18,746 nucleotides of DNA from contig JBHJOP010000060.1 in NCBI GenBank assembly GCA_050329575.1, positions 1 through 18,746 on the forward strand, written 5' to 3'. Each line of letters opens with the position of its first letter. Position 1 is the stretch's first letter. The DNA is from JAUXFS01 sp050329575. Lineage in GTDB: Bacteria > Pseudomonadota > Alphaproteobacteria > Rhodospirillales > Defluviicoccaceae. This document shows positions 1 to 6,394 of this stretch, piece by piece. Below the pieces are notes generated by a model. It did no database searches and was not told where the DNA came from. It saw nothing but the letters and a program-made list of their open reading frames with translations. Made by a program: the position numbers and the translations under genes.

Positions 1-543
1 AGGCGGCAGCGCCGCCGGCGCGCCCGTCGGTTCGCCCGGCGAGGTCATCGGGGCCACGAGCGGGGCGGTCCGCGACGGCGCGGCGAGCGGCCGCGGCGCC
101 CGCGTGACCTCGACGGTCAGCGAGCGTGGGGTGGTCACCTCCCGCATCTCGGGCCGTGCGGGCGCGAAGGTCGTCGGGGCGAGCGGCGCCGCCGGTGCCT
201 TCAGGGTGATGGCGGGTTCCCGGGCCGGCGCGAGACCCGGCGCCAGATGAGGCGCGGGGGCCGGCGCGTGGAGGCGGGAGACCGGCGGTCGGCCTCCCGG
301 CATCACCAACCCGGGGCTGCGCCCCGCCGTTCCCGGTCCCTGGCCAGGGCCGTCATCGTCGAGGACCGTGAGGTCGACGATGACGCTGCCGCGCGGATCG
401 CCAACAGGCTGTGCGCCGACCGGGAGCACGGCGATGCCGGCGAGGGCGAGGGCGATGATCGGCGTCAGCGTGGGATCGACCCCCACACGGCGCCACCACG
501 AAGCAGCGGACGCGCTCCCGCTCGCGAGGCCAAGCCAAGTCAT
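1..543 (-). CDS. Exported Pro/Ala-rich protein, partial (C-terminus beyond the left edge)
   Basis: An uninterrupted reading frame of 181 codons starts at ATG 541-543 and is still open at base 1, so the C-terminus is missing. Near residues 31-44 is a hydrophobic stretch (IIALALAGIAVLPVGA) after a WWRR positive patch, which looks like a long signal peptide or an N-terminal anchor. Next comes a short conserved-looking segment, GSVIVDLTVLDD, and then a long low-complexity Pro/Ala/Arg/Thr region to the edge. From memory, Rhodospirillales carry a similarly placed protein next to suhB with an SV.VDLSVLD segment, a Pro-rich linker and a C-terminal OmpA-like peptidoglycan-binding domain. That domain would lie outside this window, so this is inference. 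No Shine-Dalgarno is visible, but a promoter-like pair ends 7 nt before the ATG. Upstream in-frame TTG codons and a downstream GTG are alternative starts. The frame is certain; the function is not. Confidence 0.6.
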   Translation of the reverse strand, partial: MTWLGLASGSASAASWWRRVGVDPTLTPIIALALAGIAVLPVGAQPVGDPRGSVIVDLTVLDDDGPGQGPGTAGRSPGLVMPGGRPPVSRLHAPAPAPHLAPGLAPAREPAITLKAPAAPLAPTTFAPARPEMREVTTPRSLTVEVTRAPRPLAAPSRTAPLVAPMTSPGEPTGAPAALPP

Positions 544-550
544 GGACGAT

Positions 551-579
551 AGGATAAGCAATGCAAAGCGATGGGACAA
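551..579 (-). promoter_or_regulatory. Candidate sigma-70 promoter for the exported Pro/Ala-rich protein
   Basis: On the minus strand, TTGTCC (574-579) is followed after 17 nt by TATCCT (551-556). Each hexamer matches the consensus at 4 of 6 bases. The ATG of the downstream gene begins 7 nt after the -10, so the transcript would start at or next to the start codon. Confidence 0.35.
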
Positions 580-621
580 CCTCTTTGCGCGCGGCAGCAA
601 TCACCCTCAAGATCGAATTCT

Positions 622-1458
622 TTACGGTTCGTTTACCTTTTCGGTTCTCGGAGTCAATTGTTGGTGCCCGGCTTCCTCTATTAGACGCAGCAGCGGCGCG
701 TAAAGCTCGCTGTTGGCGGCGAGAATGCCGCCGCCGGCCATCATCCGGTTGCGCCCGGCGAGATCGGAGACGAATCCGCCCGCCTCGCGGACCAGGACGA
801 CCCCGGCGGCGATGTCCCAGGGATGGAGGCCGTTCTCCCAGTAGCCGTCGTAGCGCCCGGCGGCGACATAGGCGAGATCGAGGGCGGCGGACCCGAATCG
901 GCGCACGCCGGCGGAGACCGCCATCACCCCTTCCAACTGGCGGAGGAACAGTCGATGGTCGTCGAGCCCCTTGAACGGGATCCCGGTGGCGAACAGGGCC
1001 TCGTCGATCTGCCTGCGGGCGGACACCCGCAGCCGACGGCCGTTGACGAAGGCCCCGGATCCCTTCTCGGCAACGAACATCTCGTCGTGGACCGGCGAAT
1101 AGACGACCCCGGCGAACGGATCACCGTCCCGCTCGACGGCGATCGAGATCGAGAAGTGCGGAATGCCGTGGAGGAAGTTGGTGGTTCCGTCCAGCGGGTC
1201 GACGATCCACCGGTTCGAGGTATCGGTTCCGGCGACGGCGCCGCTCTCCTCCATCAGCAACCCGAACGCCGGCCGTGCCTTCATCAACTCGCGTCGCAGC
1301 ACCGCCTCGGCGCGTCGGTCGGCCTTGCTGACGAAGTCGGCAGGTCCCTTCTTGGAGACCTGCAGATGTTCCAGCTCACCGAGGTCACGGACGAGTCCGC
1401 GCGCCGCCTTCTGGACGGCGGCGATCATCACGTTGAGGAGCGCCGAACGGAGAGCCAT
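622..1458 (-). CDS. suhB: Inositol-1-monophosphatase family phosphatase (SuhB-like)
   Basis: This 278-residue protein is a Mg-dependent phosphatase of the inositol monophosphatase superfamily, acting in the cytosol on inositol-1-phosphate or related sugar phosphates. The metal-binding signature is complete: MEES (residues 69-72), WIVDPLDGTTNF (84-95, with D87 and D90) and WDIAAGVVLVREAGG (214-228, with D215). The length is normal for the family. I chose the ATG at 1456-1458 because MALRSALLNVMIAAVQKAARGL is the usual alphaproteobacterial N-terminus. The frame remains open further upstream through the efp coding region, which is a shadow. It follows efp by 23 nt, which suggests co-transcription, although the ribosome site is weak. 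E. coli SuhB also serves in rRNA antitermination; whether this one does cannot be told from sequence. Confidence 0.93.
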   Translation of the reverse strand: MALRSALLNVMIAAVQKAARGLVRDLGELEHLQVSKKGPADFVSKADRRAEAVLRRELMKARPAFGLLMEESGAVAGTDTSNRWIVDPLDGTTNFLHGIPHFSISIAVERDGDPFAGVVYSPVHDEMFVAEKGSGAFVNGRRLRVSARRQIDEALFATGIPFKGLDDHRLFLRQLEGVMAVSAGVRRFGSAALDLAYVAAGRYDGYWENGLHPWDIAAGVVLVREAGGFVSDLAGRNRMMAGGGILAANSELYAPLLRLIEEAGHQQLTPRTEKVNEP

Positions 1459-1481
1459 CGGACCGGACCGCTCGATCGCTC

Positions 1482-2051
1482 TCAGCCCTTGGCTCGTTCC
1501 ACGTACGAGCCGTCGGCGGTGCTGACGACGATGCGGGTGCCCGCCTCGATATGCGGCGGCACCAGCACCTTCATGCCGTTGGCCAGAACCGCCGGCTTGT
1601 AGGATGACGATGCGGTCTGTCCTTTGACGACCGCGTCCGCCTCGACCACTTCGAGAACGACGGTGTCGGGCAGCTGGACGCCGATCGGCATCTCCTCGTG
1701 GAATTCGATGGTGACATCCATGTTTTCCTGCAGCATCGGCACCCGATCCTCGCCAATCAGTTCGACACCGACCGTGATCTGCTCGTAGGTCTCGGAGTCC
1801 ATGAAGGTGTAGGTGTCGCCATCGCTGTAGAGGTACTGGAACGGCTTCTGGTCGAGCCGCACCCGCTCCACCGTCTCCGACGAGCGGAAGCGCTCGTTGA
1901 GCTTGGTCCCGTCGCGGATGGCCTTGAGTTCCACCTGCAGGTAGGCGCCGCCTTTGCCGGGCTGGGTGTGCTGGATCTTGACCGCCCGCCACAGGCGTCC
2001 CTGATGGTCGATGATCATGCCGGGACGGACGGCATTGCCGTTGATCTTCAT
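1482..2051 (-). CDS. efp: Translation elongation factor P
   Basis: This 189-residue protein matches the standard EF-P length. EF-P binds between the P and E sites of the ribosome and rescues stalling at polyproline stretches. The N-terminal KOW-like domain carries the tip loop PGKGGA (residues 31-36) with K33 at the position that is modified in Lys-type EF-Ps, so this is not the Arg-rhamnosylated type. Two OB domains follow: the GDTYTFMDSETYEQ segment near residues 78-91, and a C-terminal domain containing SSYKPAVLANG and VPPHIEAGTRIVV. The modification genes epmA and epmB are not in this window. It lies between thiE (54 nt upstream) and suhB (23 nt downstream) on the same strand. Confidence 0.97.
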   Translation of the reverse strand: MKINGNAVRPGMIIDHQGRLWRAVKIQHTQPGKGGAYLQVELKAIRDGTKLNERFRSSETVERVRLDQKPFQYLYSDGDTYTFMDSETYEQITVGVELIGEDRVPMLQENMDVTIEFHEEMPIGVQLPDTVVLEVVEADAVVKGQTASSSYKPAVLANGMKVLVPPHIEAGTRIVVSTADGSYVERAKG

Positions 2052-2105
2052 GCAGCGTTCCGCTTTTCGAGAGGGACTGGGAAAATCGGCGGGGAAGCTA
2101 GCAGT

Positions 2106-2777
2106 TCACCGCGATCGGGGCAATGGGGCGCCAGGCCGCCGACCGGCTCGGCGGATTTCCGCCTCGAACGCCGCGACCGCGGCGGCCGGTCCGTCCGGAT
2201 ACTCCCAGACCCCGGCGGAGACCGCCAGGAAATCGGCGCCCGCTTCGACCAGCGGCCGGCAGGTGTCGACAGTGATGCCGCCGATGGCGACGCAGGGGAC
2301 GGTCGTCGTCTCGCTCCACCAGGCGAGGATCTCGGGTGCGGCCTGTGCCTTCGGCTGCTTGGTCACGGTCGGAAAGAACGCTCCGAAGGCGACGTAGTCG
2401 GCCCCCTGTTCGGCGGCGACCATCGCCAGGTGGCGGGAGGCGTGACAGGTGACGCCGACGATGGCGTCGTCGCCGACCATCCGCCGCGCCTCGGCATACG
2501 GCGCATCGTCCTGTCCGATGTGCACGCCGTCGCAGCCGGTCTCTGCCGCGAGGTCGGGACGGTCGTTGAGCACCAGCGCGACGTCGCGGGCGTGCACCAC
2601 CGGCCGCAGGATCGCGCACGCCCGCCGCACCGCGTCGTCATCGACCTCCTTCAGGCGCAGCTGCACGCAGGCGACGTCGCCGGCATCGAGAGCCTCCGCC
2701 AACGGCAAAGAAAACGCCGCCGCGTCGAAGCGCGGCGGCGTGATCAGATAGAGCCGGCAAGTGGTGACGAGGTTCAC
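2106..2777 (-). CDS. thiE: Thiamine-phosphate synthase (ThiE)
   Basis: This enzyme joins the hydroxymethylpyrimidine pyrophosphate and thiazole phosphate moieties to make thiamine monophosphate in the cytosol. The 223-residue TIM barrel shows the family signatures in order: VQLRLKE (38-44), LNDRPDLA (70-77), DGVHIGQDDAP (83-93), GVTCHA (108-113), DYVAFGAFFPTVTK (127-140) with the phosphate-binding TVTK, CVAIGGIT (162-169) and GADFLAVSAGVW (180-191). The start is GTG at 2775-2777, whose last two bases form part of the aldolase stop (GTGA overlap), so translation is probably coupled to the aldolase. The in-frame ORF upstream of this GTG runs through the aldolase gene in another frame and is not real. 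No TPP riboswitch is visible, so thiE expression probably follows the aldolase. Confidence 0.95.
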   Translation of the reverse strand: MNLVTTCRLYLITPPRFDAAAFSLPLAEALDAGDVACVQLRLKEVDDDAVRRACAILRPVVHARDVALVLNDRPDLAAETGCDGVHIGQDDAPYAEARRMVGDDAIVGVTCHASRHLAMVAAEQGADYVAFGAFFPTVTKQPKAQAAPEILAWWSETTTVPCVAIGGITVDTCRPLVEAGADFLAVSAGVWEYPDGPAAAVAAFEAEIRRAGRRPGAPLPRSR

Positions 2778-3733
2778 TCCGCGGCCCGCGCGACGCCGGC
2801 CGCCTCCTCCTTGCCGAGGTAGATGGCGATGATCCGGCCGAGCATGTCGAGGGCTTCCTGGCGCGGCCGCTGGAAGGTGTTGCGGCCGATGATCGAGCCG
2901 TTGCCGCCGCCGGCGAGGATGTCGCGGGCATCCTGATACACGCTGTCCGCTCCCTTCTTGGCGCCGCCCGAGAACACGACCAGCCGACGCCCGCCGAAGG
3001 CTGCCTGCATGCAGTGGGCGACGCGGGCCGCTTGGGTGGAAATGTCGATGCGCTCGGACTCGTAGACCTTGCGGGCCTCTTCCTGCTCGATATCGGCGGA
3101 AGGCAGCTTGATCTTGATGACGTGGGCGCCGAGCAGCGCCGCCATGTGACAGGCGTAGGCGCCAATGTCGACGGCGAGTTCCCCCGTCTTCGAGAGGTTG
3201 CCGCCGCGCGGGTAGGACCAGATGACGGTGGCGATGCCCTTGGCCTTGGCCTCCTTGGACATCTCCCGGATCTCTTCCATCATGTCGAAGGCATCGTCCG
3301 AGCCCGGGTAGATGGTGAAGCCGATCGCCGCACATCCGAGACGCACCGCGTCGTCGACCGAGGCGGTGATCGCCTGGCTCGGCGCTTCCTTGCTGCGGGC
3401 GAGGGTGTTGGAGCTGTTGACCTTGAGGATGATGGGGATCTGCCCCGCATACTCGTCGGCAACCGCTTCGACCATGCCGAGCGGCGTCGCGTAGGCGTTG
3501 AGGCCAGCATCAATGGCGATCTGGATGTGATAAGCCGGATCGTAGCCGTCCGGGTTGGGCGCGAAGCTGCGGACCGGACCGTGCTCGAACCCCTGATCGA
3601 CCGGCAGGATGACCATCTTGCCGGTTCCGGCCAGCTTGCCGGTGCAGAGGATGCGCGCCAGATTGGCTTTCGTTCCCGGATTGTCGCTCTCGTAGTTGGC
3701 CAAGATCTTCTTGACCTTCTGAGTCACCTTCAT
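2774..3733 (-). CDS. Fructose-bisphosphate aldolase, class I (DhnA/FbaB type)
   Basis: This 319-residue cytosolic enzyme interconverts fructose-1,6-bisphosphate with dihydroxyacetone phosphate and glyceraldehyde-3-phosphate through a Schiff-base lysine. It belongs to the archaeal-type class I family (DhnA, E. coli FbaB), not the zinc class II family. Recognisable segments are ILPVDQGFEHGP (42-53), GFTIYPGSDD (138-147), IWSYPRGG (171-178), HVIKIKLP (204-211), which should contain the catalytic lysine (K207 or K209), and VVFSGGAKKG followed by GGGNGSIIGRN for phosphate binding. The start is the ATG at 3731-3733, preceded by AGGGAGAG at good spacing. A longer in-frame ORF begins upstream but lacks a ribosome site and family similarity. 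The stop overlaps the thiE start. With gap nearby, the gene fits glycolysis and gluconeogenesis, and the Calvin cycle if the organism has one. Confidence 0.95.
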   Translation of the reverse strand: MKVTQKVKKILANYESDNPGTKANLARILCTGKLAGTGKMVILPVDQGFEHGPVRSFAPNPDGYDPAYHIQIAIDAGLNAYATPLGMVEAVADEYAGQIPIILKVNSSNTLARSKEAPSQAITASVDDAVRLGCAAIGFTIYPGSDDAFDMMEEIREMSKEAKAKGIATVIWSYPRGGNLSKTGELAVDIGAYACHMAALLGAHVIKIKLPSADIEQEEARKVYESERIDISTQAARVAHCMQAAFGGRRLVVFSGGAKKGADSVYQDARDILAGGGNGSIIGRNTFQRPRQEALDMLGRIIAIYLGKEEAAGVARAAE

Positions 3734-3838
3734 GTCTCGCTCTCCCTGGCTGGAAGGATATTGGCAGCTGTGGAGATGTTCAGTACACCTCCCCGCGCGT
3801 GATGGCAACTCGCCGATCGACCCTCCGCACGGTGGTTT

Positions 3839-4249
3839 TCAGGCGGTGGACAGCCATGTTCGACACCCTTCGGCAGGGTTCTCGCAGGCGAGCGGGTCGA
3901 ACACGGGGGCATCGTCGTCGTCCAGGGTGGCCCCCATCTGGGCGGCGAGATCGGCGAGCTTGGCGCGCGTCGTCGCCGGCAGATCGACCCGCACGCGCTC
4001 GATGCCGGCCCGCAGTGCGGCCAGCGCGAAGCCGGCATGGCGGCCGCAATCGAGGACGGCGATGGCGTCAACGTCCGGAAACTCGGCCCGTGCCTCGGCG
4101 ATCATCTCGCGGAAGACCAGCGCGCCAAGATAGGCGGCGGCGGCGGGGGCGCTGCGGAGCGTCACCGGGGTCCGACACGCGTCCGCCGCCGCGAGCGCCA
4201 AGCGGGCATGCTCAAGATGATGGACGATGATCACACGACGCCCCGTCAT
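3839..4249 (-). CDS. Small uncharacterised protein between gap and the aldolase
   Basis: A 136-residue soluble protein with no signal peptide or membrane segment. It begins MTGRRVIIVHHLEHARLALAAA, then has a TLRSAPAAAAYLGALVFREM segment (about 30-49), a VDAIAVLDCGRHAGFALAALRAGIERVRVDLP block (about 60-91) and an acidic DDDD patch near 114-117. The alternating hydrophobic strands and Ala-rich helices suggest an alpha/beta fold. I recall similar small proteins between pgk and fba in other Rhodospirillales, with SAPGAAAYLG and VLDCGD-like motifs, but no assigned function. Start ATG is at 4247-4249 without a clear ribosome site. It lies 85 nt after gap, behind a strong hairpin, and 105 nt before the aldolase. 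Coding reality is fairly likely because codon usage and frame match its neighbours. The function is unknown. Confidence 0.75.
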   Translation of the reverse strand: MTGRRVIIVHHLEHARLALAAADACRTPVTLRSAPAAAAYLGALVFREMIAEARAEFPDVDAIAVLDCGRHAGFALAALRAGIERVRVDLPATTRAKLADLAAQMGATLDDDDAPVFDPLACENPAEGCRTWLSTA

Positions 4250-4284
4250 GCGGTCGCAATCGGCGGCCGCGGGCGGGGGAAATC

Positions 4285-4310
4285 CGGGCGGGGCTTCAGC
4301 GCCCCGCCCG
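4285..4310 (-). terminator. GC-rich hairpin after gap, possible intrinsic terminator
   Basis: A perfect 10-bp inverted repeat (4285-4294 with 4301-4310) encloses a 6-nt loop. It begins 24 nt downstream of the gap stop. On the minus strand the stem is followed by GGATTTCC, so the T-run is short. This makes it a strong hairpin but only a moderate terminator. It could instead cause partial read-through control of the downstream genes or stabilise the gap mRNA 3' end. Confidence 0.5.
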
Positions 4311-4333
4311 CGTTTCGTGCCCCGGAGCCGAAC

Positions 4334-5338
4334 TCAGACGGAGGCCCAGACGTTCGCCGTGTCGCACATCCGATTGGAGAAGCCCCATTCGTTGTCGTAC
4401 CAGGCGAGGATGCGGACCAGCGTGCCATCGATGACTTGCGTCTGGGTGGCATCGAAAATCGAGCTGCGTCCATCGTGGTTGAAGTCGATGGAGACGAGCG
4501 GCTCCTCGTTGTAGCCGAGGATGCCCTTGAGGTGACCGTTCGCCGCCTCCTTGATGAGCGCGTTGACCTCATCCTTGCTGGTCGACTTCCTGGCGACGAA
4601 CTTGAGGTCGACGACCGAGACGTTCGGGGTCGGAACCCGGATCGCCGAACCGTCGAGCTTACCAGCCAGTTCTGGCAGCACGAGGCCGACCGCTTTGGCG
4701 GCTCCGGTGCTGGTCGGAACCATCGACAGGGCGGCACCGCGTGCCCGGCGCAGGTCCTTGTGCAGGGTGTCCAGCACCGGCTGGTCGCCGGTGTAGGCAT
4801 GGATGGTGGTCATGTATCCCCGCTCGACGCCGATCGCCTTGCTGAGCACGGAGACCGGCGGCGCGAGGCAGTTGGTGGTGCAGGACGCGTTGGAGACCAC
4901 CTTGTGGTCCTTGGTGAGGGCGCCGTGGTTGACGCCGAAGACGATGGTGGCGTCGGCACCGCTGGACGGCGCGGACACCAGGACCTTCGGAGCCCCCGAT
5001 TCCAGGTGGATGGCCGCTTTCTTGCGGTCCGTGAAGATGCCGGTGCATTCCATGACCACGTCGATGCCGAGATCGCCCCAAGGCAGCTTGGTCGGGTCGC
5101 GCTCGGCGAACACCTGGACCTTATGGCCGTTGACCGTCATGCTCTTTTCGTCGCAAGCGATCTGGCCGGGGAAGGTCCCGTGCACGGAGTCGTACTTCAG
5201 CAGATGAGCATTGGTGGCGACGGGACCGAGGTCGTTGACTGCCACGAACTCGACATCGTTGCGGCCGGCCTCCGCGGCTGCTCTGAGCACGAGCCGTCCG
5301 ATCCGGCCAAAGCCGTTAATGCCAACGCGAACCGTCAT
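4334..5338 (-). CDS. gap: Glyceraldehyde-3-phosphate dehydrogenase, type I
   Basis: This 334-residue cytosolic enzyme oxidises glyceraldehyde-3-phosphate to 1,3-bisphosphoglycerate with NAD(P). The Rossmann motif NGFGRIGR spans residues 8-15 and the acidic residue after strand 2 (ND, 35-36) favours NAD. The active-site signature SNASCTTNCLAP (149-160) holds the nucleophile C153, H180 is the catalytic base, and GDQPVLDTLHKDLRRARGAA and WYDNEWGFSNR are intact. Length is normal. The ATG at 5336-5338 is preceded by an excellent AAGGAGGG (5345-5352). It has its own promoter-like sequence upstream and a hairpin downstream. The glycolytic partner pgk does not follow it here. Confidence 0.97.
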   Translation of the reverse strand: MTVRVGINGFGRIGRLVLRAAAEAGRNDVEFVAVNDLGPVATNAHLLKYDSVHGTFPGQIACDEKSMTVNGHKVQVFAERDPTKLPWGDLGIDVVMECTGIFTDRKKAAIHLESGAPKVLVSAPSSGADATIVFGVNHGALTKDHKVVSNASCTTNCLAPPVSVLSKAIGVERGYMTTIHAYTGDQPVLDTLHKDLRRARGAALSMVPTSTGAAKAVGLVLPELAGKLDGSAIRVPTPNVSVVDLKFVARKSTSKDEVNALIKEAANGHLKGILGYNEEPLVSIDFNHDGRSSIFDATQTQVIDGTLVRILAWYDNEWGFSNRMCDTANVWASV

Positions 5339-5469
5339 TCGTTACCCTCCTTGGAAATGCTGTGACGCCGCAGCTTGAACCCATGATTGCGGCCCACCGA
5401 CGATCGTTCGGGGCGCCGCGTACTGACCCTTGTCGGCCCGGGGAGGCGTCTTTAGTCTGACCCTGCGGC

Positions 5470-5498
5470 ACAATCGTCCGAATAGGTGCGCCCGTCAA
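5470..5498 (-). promoter_or_regulatory. Candidate sigma-70 promoter for gap
   Basis: On the minus strand, TTGACG (5493-5498) and GATTGT (5470-5475) are separated by 17 nt. The -35 is strong (5 of 6) and the -10 weak (3 of 6). It would give a leader of roughly 125 nt before the gap ATG. It lies back to back with the promoter of the plus-strand genes. Confidence 0.4.
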
Positions 5499-5524
5499 CG
5501 GCTTTTTGCCCGCTTTGACGGTGG

Positions 5525-5554
5525 TTGACGGCCTTGCCGGGCGCTGCCTATCCT
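5525..5554 (+). promoter_or_regulatory. Candidate sigma-70 promoter for the DUF4164-zapA genes
   Basis: TTGACG (5525-5530) and TATCCT (5549-5554) are separated by 18 nt. Transcription would start near 5561, about 20 nt before the GTG of the DUF4164 gene. Confidence 0.5.
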
Positions 5555-5581
5555 CGCTGAGGCGAAACGAGCGAACACGGT

Positions 5582-5827
5582 GTGCCGGTGAGCGATCCCC
5601 CGTTGAAGACGTCGGCCGGCCTGGAGCAAGCACTGGGTCGCCTGGTGGCAGCCGTCGACCGGCTGGAGCGGGCGGTCGACGGCCGCGCCACGGATTCCGG
5701 GTTGGATCCGGAGGCGGCGCTGGCGGCGGCGCTGAGCGAGAGCGCCCGGCTGCGCCAGACCCAGGCGGTCGCCGCCGAGCAGTTGGATGTGACCATCGCC
5801 CGCCTGCGGGGCGTTCTCGGCGGGTGA
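5582..5827 (+). CDS. DUF4164-like small coiled-coil protein upstream of zapA
   Basis: An 81-residue protein composed mostly of heptad-rich helix (LEQALGRLVAAVDRLERAV near residues 14-32, then ESARLRQTQAVAAEQLDVTIARLRGVL near 53-79), predicted to form a coiled coil. Small proteins of this kind (DUF4164) sit directly before zapA in many alphaproteobacteria. Position, length and helical pattern all agree, which suggests a role around the Z-ring, but no function is established. The GTG at 5582 is used here; a second in-frame GTG at 5588 is an alternative. The stop lies 5 nt before the zapA ATG, so the two are almost surely co-translated. Confidence 0.72.
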   Translation: MPVSDPPLKTSAGLEQALGRLVAAVDRLERAVDGRATDSGLDPEAALAAALSESARLRQTQAVAAEQLDVTIARLRGVLGG

Positions 5828-5832
5828 CGCGC

Positions 5833-6174
5833 ATGGCACGGGTCTCGGTCGTCGTCAACGGACGCCATTACGACCTCGGCTGTGACGACGGCCAGGAAGA
5901 TCACCTGCGAAGGCTCGCGATGCACGTCGACGACCGGATCGGCGAGGTGGTCGCGGCGGTCGGCCAGGTCGGTGAGGCGCGGCTGCTGTTGATGGCCAGT
6001 CTGCTCCTCGCCGACGAGGTGGTCGAGGCCCGCCGGGGATCGGCGGCGGTGCCGCCGCCTTTCGAGGCCGCCGTCGACGCTCTCGCGGAGGCCGGCGACG
6101 AGCGATTGGGGGCGGAGATCGACGGCCTCGCGCGACGCATCGAACGCGTTGCCGAACGCCTCGTTCGGTCCTAG
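5833..6174 (+). CDS. zapA: Cell division protein ZapA
   Basis: This 113-residue protein matches ZapA, which binds and bundles FtsZ filaments at the division site. The N-terminal domain has VSVVVNGRHYDLGCDDGQEDHLRRLAMHVD (about residues 4-33), matching the family's beta-hairpin and YxL.C..gqE..L..lA..vd pattern. The C-terminal half is a long helix for dimer and tetramer formation, with MASLLLADEV near 54-63 and R/E-rich heptads at 92-110. The ATG at 5833 is 5 nt after the upstream stop. Its stop codon TAG (6172-6174) also forms part of the -10 hexamer of the downstream 6S RNA promoter. It contains one PPP motif near residues 74-76. Confidence 0.92.
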   Translation: MARVSVVVNGRHYDLGCDDGQEDHLRRLAMHVDDRIGEVVAAVGQVGEARLLLMASLLLADEVVEARRGSAAVPPPFEAAVDALAEAGDERLGAEIDGLARRIERVAERLVRS

Positions 6175-6177
6175 ATT
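6149..6177 (+). promoter_or_regulatory. Promoter of the 6S RNA, inside the end of zapA
   Basis: TTGCCG (6149-6154) and TAGATT (6172-6177) are separated by exactly 17 nt; both match the sigma-70 consensus at 4 of 6 bases. Transcription should begin 6-7 nt later, at 6183-6184, which coincides with the 5' end of the RNA's closing stem. The -10 includes the zapA stop codon. Confidence 0.6.
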
Positions 6178-6183
6178 GTGTGA

Positions 6184-6345
6184 GGGGCGGCGGCTGCACG
6201 GTTCGTCAGGTCATACCATCCCTCGGGCCAACAGTGATCTCATGGGAGCTGTCCCTTGCGGACCCGCGGGTCCGGAACATGGCGCCCACCTGCATCTGCA
6301 GGCCAGAGAGGATCACACAACCAACGGTCGGCGCGGCGCCGTCCC
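6184..6345 (+). ncRNA. ssrS: 6S RNA (regulator of sigma-70 RNA polymerase)
   Basis: 6S RNA binds housekeeping RNA polymerase holoenzyme by mimicking an open promoter. Three things support the call. First, the interval lies between zapA and the 5-formyl-THF cyclo-ligase gene, the conserved 6S locus in proteobacteria. Second, the length of about 162 nt is typical. Third, it folds as expected: a 9-bp closing helix (6184-6192 with 6337-6345, one G-U), an interior helix (CCTC and GGCC at 6221-6229 with GGCC and GAGG at 6301-6311), an apical hairpin (CGGACC 6259-6264 with GGTCCG 6269-6274, loop CGCG), and unpaired flanks between that can form the central bubble. The segment GGCGCCCACCTG near 6281-6292 resembles alphaproteobacterial 6S as I remember it. 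The exact ends are predicted, and read-through into fthC is likely, as in E. coli. Confidence 0.75.
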
Positions 6346-6394
6346 GCCATCTCCGACACGCCGACGCCTCTGTTCGACCGTCGGCGAACCAGCG

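Noticed and set aside
1459..1500. CTGAGA on the minus strand between efp and suhB, as in TPP riboswitches
   Set aside because: Only the hexamer is present. There is no second TPP-binding arm or closing stem, and the downstream gene is a phosphatase, not a thiamine gene.
1698..2822. Plus-strand open frame of 374 codons opposite efp and thiE
   Set aside because: Shadow frame. Both minus-strand genes carry full family signatures here.
4037..5365. Plus-strand open frame of 442 codons opposite gap
   Set aside because: Shadow of the unmistakable gap gene on the minus strand; the translation shows only G/D/V/R-rich text.
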